Positions 50,127 to 61,181 of a stretch of DNA of 64,000 bases are shown here, piece by piece (within the stretch, counting starts at the first letter, position 1; each line of letters opens with the position of its first letter). Position numbers and translations under genes: made by a program. The stretch comes from Acheta domesticus. Lineage: Eukaryota; Arthropoda; Insecta; Orthoptera; Gryllidae. Below the pieces are notes generated by a model. The model ran no database searches. It saw nothing but the letters and a program-made list of their open reading frames with translations, and had not been told where the DNA came from. The stretch spans positions 37,131,221-37,195,220 of the forward strand of contig JAHLJT010009419.1 in the NCBI GenBank assembly GCA_031308135.1. The letters run 5' to 3'.

Positions 50127-52095
50127 CTATAATAACAAAAGAAACAATAAATTTCGTTGTAACCTAATAAGATATATTAAATAAAATACACGTGAAACAA
50201 AAAAAGGAAACTGTGATGCTTCAACAGCACATACCTTGTCGTATTATTTGTAACGGTTTTGTAATAAACTATTGCTTATAACAAAACTATTCACCCACTA
50301 ACTATTCAAACATCTCCAAAAACTTTCATAAGCAAATCAAATGAGGAAAATTGAGGCATTTAATGGGGAGGGAAGGGAGCTACCCCACTAAATTCAAAAT
50401 ATCGTGTTATGAACATATTCGATTATGAACACATGGGATATATCAATATCAATAAATCGATATTTTGAATTTTGTGGGTTGGCTCCCTCTCTCACTGGAA
50501 GCTTCAAATTGAATTTAAAATTATTGAAATTTCAGTATTTAGGGTACATAATAGTCCCAAAATAACGCAAAATCATTAAGAAAATCAGTTTTACTTTCTT
50601 GTGTATATAGTATAAAGGAATTTACGTAATACTAAGCGAAAGTCATTGAGATTTTGGCGAAAATAGACTTGGGTGTCCCTGACAACGGAAATGTTTTTTA
50701 AACGGAAATGGTTTTTAAACGTCGATTATTTATCAACTACACACAATAAAACGTCCATCGGATGTTCGCTGTTTTGGGGCAACGCTACTGCCATGATCAA
50801 GAATCCCATTAATTGAAGTAAATGTTTTATCTCAGGATGTATTCGTAATCATCTTCCACAGGATGATGAGATTCGGTGCTGATCTAGAATAAGAGAAGGT
50901 TCGAGAAATATACGCCAATAAAAACGGCAGAGATCCGACTTTCATTAAAATATTTGATTTTTCGAAAATTGCAAAAGTAGACTGTGTTTTGGACCCTTCC
51001 TACAACCACATCATTTGAGATATTTTTCGTCAATAAAATGTATTCTTCAAAATTAAATTAAAATTTTTAAAAATTAAAAAAAAATCGGCGTCTTTCTACA
51101 ACTACAATTGTGAAGATACGATTGTTTTTCTAAATGAAATATGCTCATCAAAAACAGATCTTCAAATAAGGTCCTGTTGAATTTTTTGAAAATAGTAGTT
51201 TTTCTATTATTTCCTGACAAACAATAGCCCGCTCAGAATTGACTGCGCTTCGTTTTCCTTGTTTTCTTACAACTACCATTTTAAAAATATAATTTTGTCT
51301 CAATTAAATATATATATCAAAACTACATCTTCAAATAAGGTCATACTTAATTTTTTCAAAATACGATCGATTTCAAATTCAAAAGGCCGCAAGATCATTC
51401 AGATCAATCGGGGAGCATCAATTTGGGAGAAAATCGGCTGAACGGTTTTGTCGCTAGCGTTGTTCACAGACAGACGGACGGACGGACGGACGGACAGACA
51501 GACGTTTTGCTTTCAATTGGTTTTTCAGCATCAAGGACCCACAAAATAGAAATTCTGGCTGCACCACGTGTTAGATTTTTTTCTTAATTTAGCAACTGGA
51601 TTTATCCACTTTTTCGTCACCAGGGCCCTGTAATAAGTTTTTTGCCGAAAATCCGCTATTTTTTCGCGCAGCATATATTATACTTACGTATAATATACGG
51701 GAAAGTAAAAATATTACGCTAGTTCCATTTTCTGGTTTTGGTCTTCTTTTCGAAAATTGACAAAAACAATTTCAAAACTACAAATTGAAGATAAATATTT
51801 TTGCCTCAGAAAAAATCTGTTGTACATAATTTGCCCTTTAAAAAAAGGTTAGGTTAGGTTTAGTTTAAAGTTAGTATTTTTCACGTAATTTTGTGTTTGA
51901 AATTAATAATACATATACGGACGTTCCGTAGTACATAACGATAACATTGTAATATTGCGAGAAAGTGTGTGATGTTGTAGTACCACTAGTTTTTTTCAAA
52001 TATTTGTAATTTTCGCGTAAGTTTCAGTTATATCGTTTGAATTTTTGAGTGATGAAGTATTATTATGATAGAAGGTGCTATATAATATTATTATA
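50127..52095. other. Region upstream of P450 coding start; transposon debris
   Basis: No gene. 50690-51600 looks like a decayed transposon with many AT-rich short motifs. It ends in a conserved-looking block (AAATCGGCTGAACGG) followed by a GACG microsatellite. A short GGTTAGGTTAGG occurs near 51848. Confidence 0.5.
51470..51505. repeat. GACG/ACAG microsatellite
   Basis: Tandem GACG units flanked by ACAGACAG, immediately after a transposon 3'-end-like block. A matching reverse-oriented tract (CCGTC/TGTCTG) occurs at about 54476-54515. Confidence 0.8.
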
Positions 52096-52331
52096 TATAC
52101 TTGGGTTTTTATTTCTTGGTGCGTAGAGTCTTGTCCTCAGGATGCAATATCTAACGGTATTTCGGGGTCGTTTTCGGCCGTGGCTCTAGGAGTCGCATGA
52201 TCGCGACTGTATCGAGCAGTGCTGGCGATCATACGACTCCTAGCGGTGCAACCGAAAACGACGCGAAATACCGTGAGATATTCCATCCTGAAGACAAGAC
52301 CCACGGGCCAAGAAATAAAAACCCAAGTATA
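52096..52331. mobile_element. 236-bp fold-back (hairpin) element, copy 1
   Basis: Arms 52096-52204 and 52225-52331 are near-perfect reverse complements around a 20-nt loop, with TATACTTGGG/CCCAAGTATA ends. The same sequence recurs at 56775-57010. There is no coding capacity, so it is a fold-back MITE or an inverted SINE-like unit. Few mismatches between arms suggest young age or ongoing conversion. Confidence 0.85.
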
Positions 52332-52568
52332 ACTGTTACCAATAATTCGAGAAATGAAATAGATCTTGTTGCACTGGTTTTAAATTCCTTTCCCAATGTT
52401 CGTAACCCACCATTGTTTTCTATATCAGCTATTATCAAATGCTTTTGCTCACGGAAATGGCATGCTTTACATGAAATTCTTATTACAGTCGTGACGTAAT
52501 AAGGAAGTCAAACCTTGACTTCGCGCACCGAATTACAAAGCGACCTCAGTATTCCACAAGTAACTTAC
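52332..52568. other. Stretch with no recognised feature
   Basis: Unique-looking sequence between the hairpin element and the putative first exon. A plus-strand open frame crossing it begins inside the hairpin and shows no domain. Confidence 0.4.
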
Positions 52569-52860
52569 CTTAGGACACTAGCGACTGCGACTCGTGCTGC
52601 CCGGAAGGTAAACGAAAGACGAGCGACTCAGCGGGATCTCTCGCGTTCTTGGCCCTGACCAGCACCGCCGCGTCCTGCGAGTAGACTGTTGACGGCGTTC
52701 ATTAACGACTGACGCGTTGAAAGGCCAGCGGCCAATAGGAAGTTCTTAGAGGTTGGTGACCGCACCCACAACCGTGACCTTGCGTCTCCTAGCTACGCGG
52801 TTTTTTCTCATCAGTTTAAAGCCGGCAGAAGCCACGTGATGAATATGTGACACTCCATAC
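52569..52860 (-). promoter_or_regulatory. Possible P450 non-coding first exon and promoter
   Basis: A GC-rich, CpG-rich island with a strong minus-strand donor (CTAAG|GTAAGT, boundary at 52568/52569). This would pair with the acceptor just upstream of the P450 start codon (50126/50127), giving a 2.4-kb 5' intron. A plus-strand CCAAT lies at about 52732. No coding potential. It could instead belong to an unrelated transcript. Confidence 0.35.
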
Positions 52861-53340
52861 TTTATATTTTTTAGTACCGAGTTTCATGCCTTATGATTTC
52901 GTTCTTTGAGCGACGTGGTTTTATTTTCATACATGCCTACACCCTGTCCTCTTTCAATTGAAAAATCAATTTTAGGTTTTATGGTTCGTACGCAAATACG
53001 GTCTAATTACGTACTGCGTATAAGTTGTAGAAAAAAAGGTTCCCACAGATCGGCGCGGAAGATCCGCAGCGGCTGCGACGCGGCGTCGGAATTCATGGGT
53101 CCTTTCACACCGGAAGTCAGTTATGAGCCAGCGTTTGGTGGCTGGTTTCATCCGATAAAGAAGAGGCGCTCGCTTCTATTCATGAATAGAAGACTGCAGG
53201 GGATAGAAATGCCAACTCGTAGTACGTTTTCTGAGCACATAGGTATGGTACTTTTTCCTTCTTTATTTACGATTTTCTTTCATTGTTAATATCTCTTTAG
53301 AAAATAGAAAAAGGGTCCGTGATTTTGACCTTGGAAGGAA
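52861..53340. other. GC-richer block with a 127-codon open frame, unassigned
   Basis: A plus-strand open frame (52906-53289) contains a Lys/Arg-rich segment but matches nothing I recognise. A GTATGG donor-like site lies near its end. It also contains a 20-bp perfect palindrome (53173-53192). I do not call a gene. Confidence 0.3.
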
Positions 53341-55600
53341 AAAGTACGGAGAATTTCATACCTTGATGCCATAGTAGATGGAATTTATATAAAATATTTC
53401 TTAAACAACAAAGGTGGAAATATAGTTGACACAGCGTACTAGAGTCCAGATGATGCTACTTCAACTCGCGTTTTATTGTTTATATTACACAAATTACCCT
53501 CCTCTATTATTTTAGTAGTATAGATGAGTTTTGTTGCTCTCACACGCAATCAATTTAAGAAAGAGAATTTCACGGAGACGTGACAAATTGCACTTTGACT
53601 TTAAAATATAAGGGATTTGTTGGGATGAAACGCATCTACATATTCACGTCAAATGCAATCTGCAACATTTGGGTACCATTGTTAAAATTTTAGTTAAATA
53701 ATTCCTAAACGAAGCGTTCTAGGGCCTTAAAATTTGGAATTTTGAGGCCTGTGGCTTCAAAGACACGTTCCTCGCTCAGTAATCTATAGGACGAGAGCGT
53801 CTTGGACATTCTATTACGGTCCGGCGCCTCTCAAAACCATCCACGTGTTCAGAGAGGAGCAGAATCTGCAACAGTGTGTGAAATTAAAGTAATTAATGAT
53901 ATTCGAGGCGATTCAATTGCACGGGTGTACCTGTCAGTTTGGTAATATCATTAAATAATATTCAAAAAAGTAGTGTTGTACTTGCCTGATCCTGTATTTT
54001 TGCATTGACAACTTAACGTAACTTTCTTAAGAGTAAAAAGCTTTTCTCATATTTTTGTGACCATCAAGGAAAGCGAAAAGCTGTCAAGCAAGGTTTTTCT
54101 ATTTCAAATGTTATAAGTACATTGGAAGTTACCTTGATAATTTTTTAAACAAATAAATAGGTTTCGTTAACAACTTTCCCCTTTTAATAAGGGTGAAGTT
54201 CAACACGCGAGAGTTCTCGTACGGGTTCGCTAGTGTGTATTAGATAAAACGCTGTCAATCTGCTGCCGAGACCGTCGCCTGCCGCGCAGGTCTAAACGTG
54301 CTCGTAAGCCAACATGTGACGCGAAATTTCCGCTGCGGACGTTCCGTCTAGGCTACGGATGTTCCGCACCGATGTGTGGGAGCCTTAATGCTGTGTGAAT
54401 TTGATTTCCAGCCTTTAACGAAAAAACACGTTTTGGGTCCCCTGATATCGGGTTATAATTTTTTTCTCAAAACCCTTCCGTCAGTCCGTCTCTCCGTCTG
54501 TATCTGTCTGTCCGCTTATCGGGTCTGAAAAACACTAGATTTTTTTTTTCAAAAATGAAAAATCCCCTATTAATCTGGCCGGATTGAAGGCCCTGTGGTT
54601 TTGAAAAGATTTTTTAAAAAATGTTTGATACTAATAATTTAACCACTAAACGTAATAACTATACAACTACAAGGCAAATGAACAATTAATTGACTGTCTA
54701 GGGTGTCAGCAATTCTAGCTATGACACTAGTTATTATGATTCCATCTCTGAGTGGAATTTTCCTGCTTCAACCTCCGAGGGCATGAAGGTTCATTGCCCC
54801 TTCTCTATTTATTTCACTCCATTACTTTTCATTAACACGTACGCGCTAAAGAAGAGTCGTGAGAGGGAAACGTGCTCATCAAACACCAGATTTTACGACA
54901 GTCTGCTGAAACGATGCATTTAGACACTCATTCGCGTGAAGCAAATTTAAATTTCATGGATAATTGGATTTCATATTGAAATGTTAACCTCACTAAGGAA
55001 TCAATGTGTACAAAAAGTCAATTTTTTGAAAATTTATCACTTGCAAATTTTAATTTTACGAGCTTTTTGTAACAAACCAGTTTTGATCTTGACTATGATG
55101 ACTTCGACAAATATTTATGTACCGATCAAACCTCAAGTTCTGCAACTGAAAAACCTCTTAAACAACTAATCTGCAAGCCGTAGAATCTTTCATTTTTCAA
55201 TTTGTACACAATTCAATTTGTACGCATTCTACACATTGTATTAAAAGAGATTTTGAAAACATTATTAGAGAAAAACCTCTTTTCATACAGAAGTTTTCTG
55301 GAGGAAATTTGGAGCGGTTTTTATGGAAATGTCGTTTGAGCGTTTTGGAAAAAGGCGCAATTTTGAGCGATTTCATTTACACACATAAAATTTGAGATTT
55401 TGAGAAATTTTAAAAGCATTTGTGCTCCCAAATGCATTGAATTGTTAAATATAACTGTAATGTAAATATTTACGACGTGCGATGGTTTGAAAAAATTACA
55501 GATCTTGAGTTTTTTGAAAATCAGACGTGTTAATCACAATGACGCATATGTCAAGTGATCAGTGAATTATGCTCTATCCACGTAACACGTTATTATATTG
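53341..55600. other. AT-rich transposon-derived region, no gene
   Basis: Contains a block at about 54412-54545 related, in opposite orientation, to the transposon end at 51430-51550 (GGGTCC..., then CCGTC/TGTC microsatellite). The rest is AT-rich with short frames only. Confidence 0.5.
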
Positions 55601-55899
55601 CACAAGCTATTATTATATTGCTCTTCTCTTCTAAATTTTCAGTAATCTTTCAAAAAATACAAACGTAATTGAAGGGTTAAGTATTATAAGGGTACTATCT
55701 GATATTTTGACAAAATTGAGATAAACATGTTTTCTGATTGTTTTTTGTTCATAGAAAATTGTCTCCCATTTTGTTTTCACCTATCGCACATCTAAAACCG
55801 CCAAGTGTGATATTGATGATGTCATGGTCATTTTTTGATAATTTTAGTAGTTCTCACGCAATATTGTGTGCAATATGTGCAATCTTAAAAAGTTACAAA

Positions 55900-56560
55900 A
55901 ACTAGATTTTCTCAAGAAACGGCTCCAATTTTTTTCTTTAAACTTTTGGTGAGGATAGTTCCTAACGTAGTCTATGAAATTACAGAAATGTCATATTGCT
56001 CTATTGTTTTGTTTTTTTCAAAAATTACAAAAATGATTTTTACTTGTATTTCACGTCGTTAATATGTACATTAGCGGCGATTTGTTCACATTATTATATT
56101 TAAGAGTACATGTGCTTTAAATAATGTCGCACAAAGTTTCACGAGATCTCAACTGTTTTCTGTAAAAACTAGTTCAAAATTCCCCTTTTTCAGAAACGCT
56201 CAAACGCCATTTTCTCATAAATGGCTCCAATTATTTTCTTCAAATGTTTCGAACGGATAGTGTTAATTGCACTATTTAATATGACGTAAAGTTCAATTTC
56301 GGATTTTTTTTTCAAAAATTCCACAAATGTAATTTTTTTAAAGATTTCTCACGTCGTTAATATGTACATTACCAGCAATTTGTAAACACAACTGTATTTG
56401 TGAGTGTAAGTGCTTCAAATGGTTTTAAATGAAGGTTTTCGAAAACTCAAAACTTTTTTGTGAAAAAGAGCTTCAAATTTCCCTTTTTTAGTAGCGCTTG
56501 ATCTCCATTTTCTTAAAATCGGTTCAAAATTTTTCAAACAAAATTGCAATTTAGGACGAG
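55900..56560. repeat. Degenerate ~300-bp tandem repeats
   Basis: Successive units begin near 55910, 56217 and 56518 with the theme GGCTCCAATTTTTTTC. They share ordered motifs such as TTTTTCAAAAATT, CACAAATG and CACGTCGTTAATATGTACATTA. Spacing is about 300 bp and divergence is high. Earlier, weaker units may extend back to about 55300. Confidence 0.6.
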
Positions 56561-56774
56561 GTTTTAGTGTTCTTTAATATGGCTCCTTCCCACGGCGCCT
56601 TTCAGTAGCGCTTCCGAATGACGTCTGCTGGCAAATCATTGGTTTAAATGGGAGTATTCACACGAGCGGCCGAGTCGCGGTATTGGATTCCAGCACCGGC
56701 CGCCGAGGGGGGCGGGCACACCGGAGGAGCGCTCCGCCACCTAGGAATCTTCGACTAGGGGAAAACAGTTCTTC

Positions 56775-57010
56775 TATCCTTCGGTTTTTCTTTCTTGGCG
56801 CGTGGGCGTGTGTCATCAGAATGGAATATCTCACGGTATTTCGCGTCTTTCTCGGTTGTGCAGCTAGGAGTCGCATGATCGCCTGCACTGCTCGATACAG
56901 TCGCGATCATGCGAATCCTAGCGGCACAACCGAGAACGACCAGAAATACCGTGAGATATTCCATTTTGATGACACACGCTCATGCGCCAAGAAAGAAAAA
57001 CCGAAGTATA
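56775..57010. mobile_element. 236-bp fold-back (hairpin) element, copy 2
   Basis: Arms 56775-56882 and 56903-57010 around a 20-nt loop, homologous to 52096-52331. Its loop is the reverse complement of the copy-1 loop with about one mismatch, so the copy is inserted in the opposite orientation. The LINE begins immediately after it. Confidence 0.85.
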
Positions 57011-57264
57011 AGGAATAAAACAGCACACAGCCTTGCGTTGCCCTCCTAGGGCGCTTATTGCAAACAGCCCCTTTTAGGACTAGTACTTAAAAAAGTCCTT
57101 CTAAGGGCTATACAAAGAGCAGAGATGTCGTCGCCGGCGGCATCTCCCGCATTCCCTTTCCTTACCCCCACTGGGGAACGGAACGATGAGCGCGGTGGAT
57201 CCGGGGAACGGACGACGTCGAGAGGAACCGTGAAGCGTCGCGGTTCCCCTTCAATGGAGCGATT

Positions 57265-57831
57265 ATGGCCTCGCCTTCTGCTTGCAGGAGAAAGCAGGAA
57301 AGCGGGCCACGGGACGCCGGACCGTCCACATCGGCCGTCACGCCGTCCACCGCTCCAGCGGCCGTCGTCACTCCGCCGCCCGCCGCCCGCCGCCCGCCGC
57401 CCGCCGCCCGCCGCCCGCCGTCCCTCGCCCGCCGCCCGCCGCCAGCCGCGTCCACGCCAGCCGGTGAGGAGGAAGAAGAGGACGGGTCACCCGCCGTCAC
57501 CCGCCGCCGCCGTCACCACCGCCCACTCCCCATCTTTCTGTACGGGGTAGCGGATATTTTCGGGCTCCTGAAGGGCCTGCAGTGGGCCTGCGGCGACGTC
57601 GAAATCACCGCGGAGGTGGCCGGCGACGCCGTCCGGGTTCGGTGTGTGACCCTCAATGTGCACCGGGATGTTCTCACCGCCCTCGAGGAGATAGCCGCGG
57701 AGTATCACACAAACTCCACGGGAAGTGCGAAGGGTCTGTGCTTTGTCCTTCGGGACATCCCGCTAGAGATTTCGCTCCAGGGGCTACACGATAACCTGGA
57801 ACGTCATGGGGCGTCACTGGCTGCTCCGTGA
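57265..57831 (+). pseudogene. LINE ORF1 (gag-like), N-terminal part with PRE_C2HC-like domain
   Basis: 188-codon open frame. An Ala/Pro/Arg-rich N-terminus, partly built from a CCGCCGCCC repeat (57370-57445), is followed by an acidic GEEEEEDG stretch and then PIFLYGVADI, an AEYHT motif and LCFVLRDIPLEI. That series is typical of the domain preceding zinc knuckles in jockey-type ORF1 proteins, which bind element RNA. The frame ends in a stop at 57829-57831, before the knuckles, because of a frameshift; they follow in another frame at about 57880. Confidence 0.75.
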
Positions 57832-57845
57832 AGTGAGGGCTATTC

Positions 57846-58465
57846 GTGGGCTCCGCATGCGCATGGAGGCGTATCCGCAACCACGCGGGCTCACGCACCC
57901 ACAATTGCCTGCATTTTGGGCACGTGACACGCAACTGCAGGCGCCGCACGCGCTGCAGGGAATGTGGCGAAAGCCTCGAAGCCGAGCAGGGCCTGCTGGG
58001 GTTAACCCCCCCAGTGGGAGAGCTTAGATCAGTGTTGTCAAGGTCGATGCCTCGAACAGGAGTCCGTGGCACGAGTGCCACGACGAAATCACCCCTCCAC
58101 GCAATTCATTACCCTGCGACCAGAGACAACGCCATTCCCACAGTAAAACGGCGGTGTTACTACCACTCGTAATAGTTCCCTTTCCCGACGCTAGTTGCGC
58201 AAAGAAGCTCGTGGCCTGTGCCTGACGTGTGCCACTGCCGCCAGTAGACCTTGACCCCACTGGCTTAGATGCTCTAACAGCATGGGGGGAAAACCATGGC
58301 GCGAAATACAAGGGTTGTCCCGAGAATAAGCGCCGCTGTTTCAGGGGCAATCCAGCCCAGCAGCAGCGGCACGAGCGCCAGCAGCGGGACCGCGGTCGAC
58401 GCGCCCGTGTCCAGGCGAGGCGAGCGACCGACACGCAGTCGGAGGCGTCGCGTTCTCCCTCATAG
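57846..58465 (+). pseudogene. LINE ORF1 zinc-knuckle region (frameshifted)
   Basis: Frame 57846-58172 shows CLHFGHVTRNC followed by RCRECGES, a CCHC-type knuckle pair. A further frame (58229-58465) shows GENHGAKYKGCPENKRR, the usual last knuckle of this family. These knuckles chaperone nucleic acid. At least two frameshifts separate the pieces. Confidence 0.7.
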
Positions 58466-58584
58466 GAGCGGGAATCTTCGAGCCACCGCACCATTACACC
58501 GCCGTGGCCTCAGCGTTCGCAGAGACGCGAACGCCCATGCGCCCAGCGGCAGCAGCCACGCCGCCAGGAGCATACGTAGGTGGA

Positions 58585-58830
58585 TGATCTGGCGCCCCGC
58601 CCGCCCCGCCTACCCCGCCCGGCCCGCCCCGCCCACCCCGCGCCGCGCACCCCGCCCGGCCCGCCCGGCCCGCCCCGCCCACCCCGCGCCGCGCACCCCG
58701 CCCGGCCCGCCTGGCCCGCCCGGCCCGCCCGGCCCGCCCTGTCCCGCCCCTCCCGCCCTGTCCCGCCCCGTCTGCCCCGCCCCGTCTGCCCCGCCCCGCC
58801 TGCCCCGCCCCGCCCCACCCCCCCGGCTGC
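58585..58830 (+). repeat. GC-rich minisatellite (CCCGCC/CCCGGCCCGCC)
   Basis: About 245 bp composed almost wholly of CCCGCC, CCCGGCC and CGCGCCGCG variants, coding Pro/Ala/Arg in one frame and Gly/Arg on the other strand. It lies between LINE ORF1 and ORF2. Confidence 0.9.
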
Positions 58831-58837
58831 CTCCTTT

Positions 58838-59690
58838 TTATAAGAATTGCAGCCCAGTTGCATTTTGCAATTGCAACAGCATCTGCGCACGAGTAAAGCA
58901 CTCAGAACTCCACAGCTTTCTCGCTCGGCATAATATTTCTGTTATGATGCTGGGTGAAACATGGCTGAGCCCGGACATTCTCTTAATATCCCAGGCTTCA
59001 TCTGCTACAGAAACGACAGAGCAGCACAACCAGCTAATTCGACCGCAGGAGATAGCCGGAGCTGAAAAATTCGCCGAAGCGGTGACTGACAGCCTCCACA
59101 CATCAGCTGAGAAGCAACGTTCCTCTACGAAGGAGCAGCCATTAACCCCCTATTTATTAAATTTAATTTGTAAGAAAAAATGAGCGCGGAGTGTCTGGCA
59201 GAGCACGCGACACCCAGCTGACAAACAAGAACTGAATCGATTAAAACGTAAAGTTGAAGTCAAATTTGCAAAATACCGTAACCAGCAATGGGAAATACTG
59301 TTATCAGGCCTCAAACATGAAGAAAACTCACTGTGGAAAATTACACGCATGCTTCCTTGGCCACCATTCTCAATGCCGCCGCTTTAGACCAACACAGGAG
59401 AGCTCGCTGAATCGAACGAGCTGAAAGCGGAACTTTTTGCTAATGTTCTAGAATCTCAGTTTCAGCCGGTCGAGGAGGCGCCGCGAATACCGCACATTGT
59501 TGAAGTGCAACAAACGGTAATGGCGGCACTGCACACCCCCACCGACGAGCCGAATTGCACTACAGAAACAGAAGTTAAAGTGGCCATCGCGGTGCTGAAA
59601 GCTAAAAAAGCTCCCGGCCCAGATGGCATCTCTAACGACGTCATGAGGAAGCTGCCGTCGCAAGCCATAGTGTTTTAGGTCGCTTCGTTT
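58838..59690 (+). pseudogene. LINE ORF2: endonuclease start, spacer, RT start
   Basis: 58838-58990 encodes the endonuclease beginning (CNCNSICARVKHSELHSFL, then LGETWLSP). About 150 residues of the catalytic endonuclease are then missing, and the sequence jumps near 58990 to the EN-RT spacer (LICKKK, then DKQELNRLKRKV). At 59560-59690 the RT starts with KAKKAPGPDGISNDVM. A stop at about 59679 and frame changes interrupt it. Confidence 0.75.
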
Positions 59691-59749
59691 AATGCAATAT
59701 TTATGTTTTTGCACTTTCCGAGTCAGTGGAAGCACGCACATGTGCTCAC

Positions 59750-60237
59750 TTTTCACAAACAGGGGGAAAATCCAAAAATGCCCGAGTCGTACAGGCCCAT
59801 CAGCCTACTAAATACACTCGGAAAATGATGTAAAAAGCTAATTCTAAATAGAATTCTTAGAATTTTTCATAAAATTCACGTATTAGGAGCAGTTCGGCTT
59901 TCGCGCAAATCACAGCAGCACGCATCCGCTTGTGCGACTCACGGACCGCGTAAGACGCAACTTCAACGAGCGCCGATTTACAGGTAGTGTGTTCCTCGAC
60001 GTTGCCAGCGCCTTTGATAAGGCCTGGCACGTCGGTCTCCTTTACAAACTCCACTCCATGAATATTTCTTTGTACCTTGTGCACCTTCTCCTCTCGTACC
60101 TAGCAAACAGAACGTTTGAAGTAACGCTTCTGAATGTTAAATCCACCCTCCGCGCCACACAAGCCAGAGTGCCGCAAGGGAGCGTGATAGCTCCTACGCT
60201 CTTCAGCCTGAATGTACGTGACATTAGGGAGTTTTAG
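59750..60237 (+). pseudogene. LINE ORF2: reverse transcriptase middle part
   Basis: Shows PESYRPISLLNTLGK, then after a short frameshifted stretch FGFRANHSS, VFLDVASAFDKAWH (first catalytic Asp region), and ARVPQGSVIAPTLFSL (primer-grip/box). It ends at the insertion point of the TIR element at 60227. Confidence 0.8.
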
Positions 60238-61179
60238 CGCCAGGCGTTAGGAGACATCATTAAACTCTATTGATCACGTGAGTAAAGACTTTCTACGGTT
60301 GTAATGAATAATGTTCAGAAGAGTTTTAGCAATGGCGTCATTGAGTTATACATGATGATAAAAGAAGCATTTCAAGCGTGGAACTAAGAAGTTGCATAAT
60401 ATATTAAAGAGTGTAGGGTAGTGGTGAGACCACAGTATAACCAGTATGTTCACTTGCTCCAAAATCTAGTTTTGCGCTGGGTAGACCCTCGGCCATGTTC
60501 TTGGTTGTCAGCCAATAGAATTTCAGCAGATACTTCGGATATCATACACCGTGTGATATGAGAACTGAGTCTATGTGTTTAATTTGTGTCAGAGGACGTG
60601 GAACTAGTGAATAAAATAAATGTAAGAAAATCATTATAAATGTAATAATTATGTATTTCGCGCGCTGGGTGTTATACCAAGAACATGGTGGACGTCACGT
60701 GATCGAAAAAACTTTTTCAATGGGATTTGCCGCGAATACTGGTTATACTGAGACCATGGAGCTATGAATGTATTTGGCTTTTCTTGAGAATGTAGTAAGT
60801 ACCTTTAAAACAGCATTTTTTATGAACGTAAGACATAACCTAACCTGAAGATATGATTTCAACTTCTTTTTCGCGAATTTCTTTCCTGTCACCTCTCCAA
60901 TATTTCCTGTTAATTCTGGCCAGCGTTGTGGAGTAGGTAAGAAATAATGCTTCTCACATACGAGAATCTATTTATCAGAGTTGACAAAAATGTAACATTT
61001 CCTATTTGTAGGCGGCCATTTTGCCGCTTGTAAGGTGACCACAGAGACTCCTACAGGTGTACACTATTTATGAAAGTATAAGGTCGTACCTTAAGCCTAA
61101 GGTGAGACATGACTTCAAGATCCGTCACGTGACTGTTAGTGCATAACGCCACTACCTTACGCGTGGCGCTAAAACTCCC
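60227..61179. mobile_element. 953-bp non-autonomous TIR element in the LINE
   Basis: Terminal inverted repeats begin GGGAGTTTTAGCGCCA, identical for 16 bp at both ends and similar for about 27. It is flanked by TA (60225-60226 and 61180-61181). Removing the element and one TA puts the LINE reverse transcriptase halves back in the same frame, confirming both ends. No transposase is encoded. A TA duplication is typical of Tc1/mariner-type mobilisation. Confidence 0.85.
60433..60750. repeat. Inner inverted repeat inside the TIR element
   Basis: CAGTATAACCAGTAT (60433-60447) faces its exact complement at 60736-60750. CCATGTTCTTGG (60493-60504) faces its exact complement at 60677-60688. The nested symmetry suggests a second, smaller MITE or a large hairpin. 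Confidence 0.75.
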
Positions 61180-61181
61180 TA

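Noticed and set aside
51838..51862. GGTTAGGTTAGG as an interstitial insect telomere (TTAGG) repeat
   Set aside because: Only about two units, a common chance motif; no array.
52197..52499. 100-codon plus-strand frame over the hairpin element
   Set aside because: It starts inside a hairpin arm and continues into unannotated DNA without any domain.
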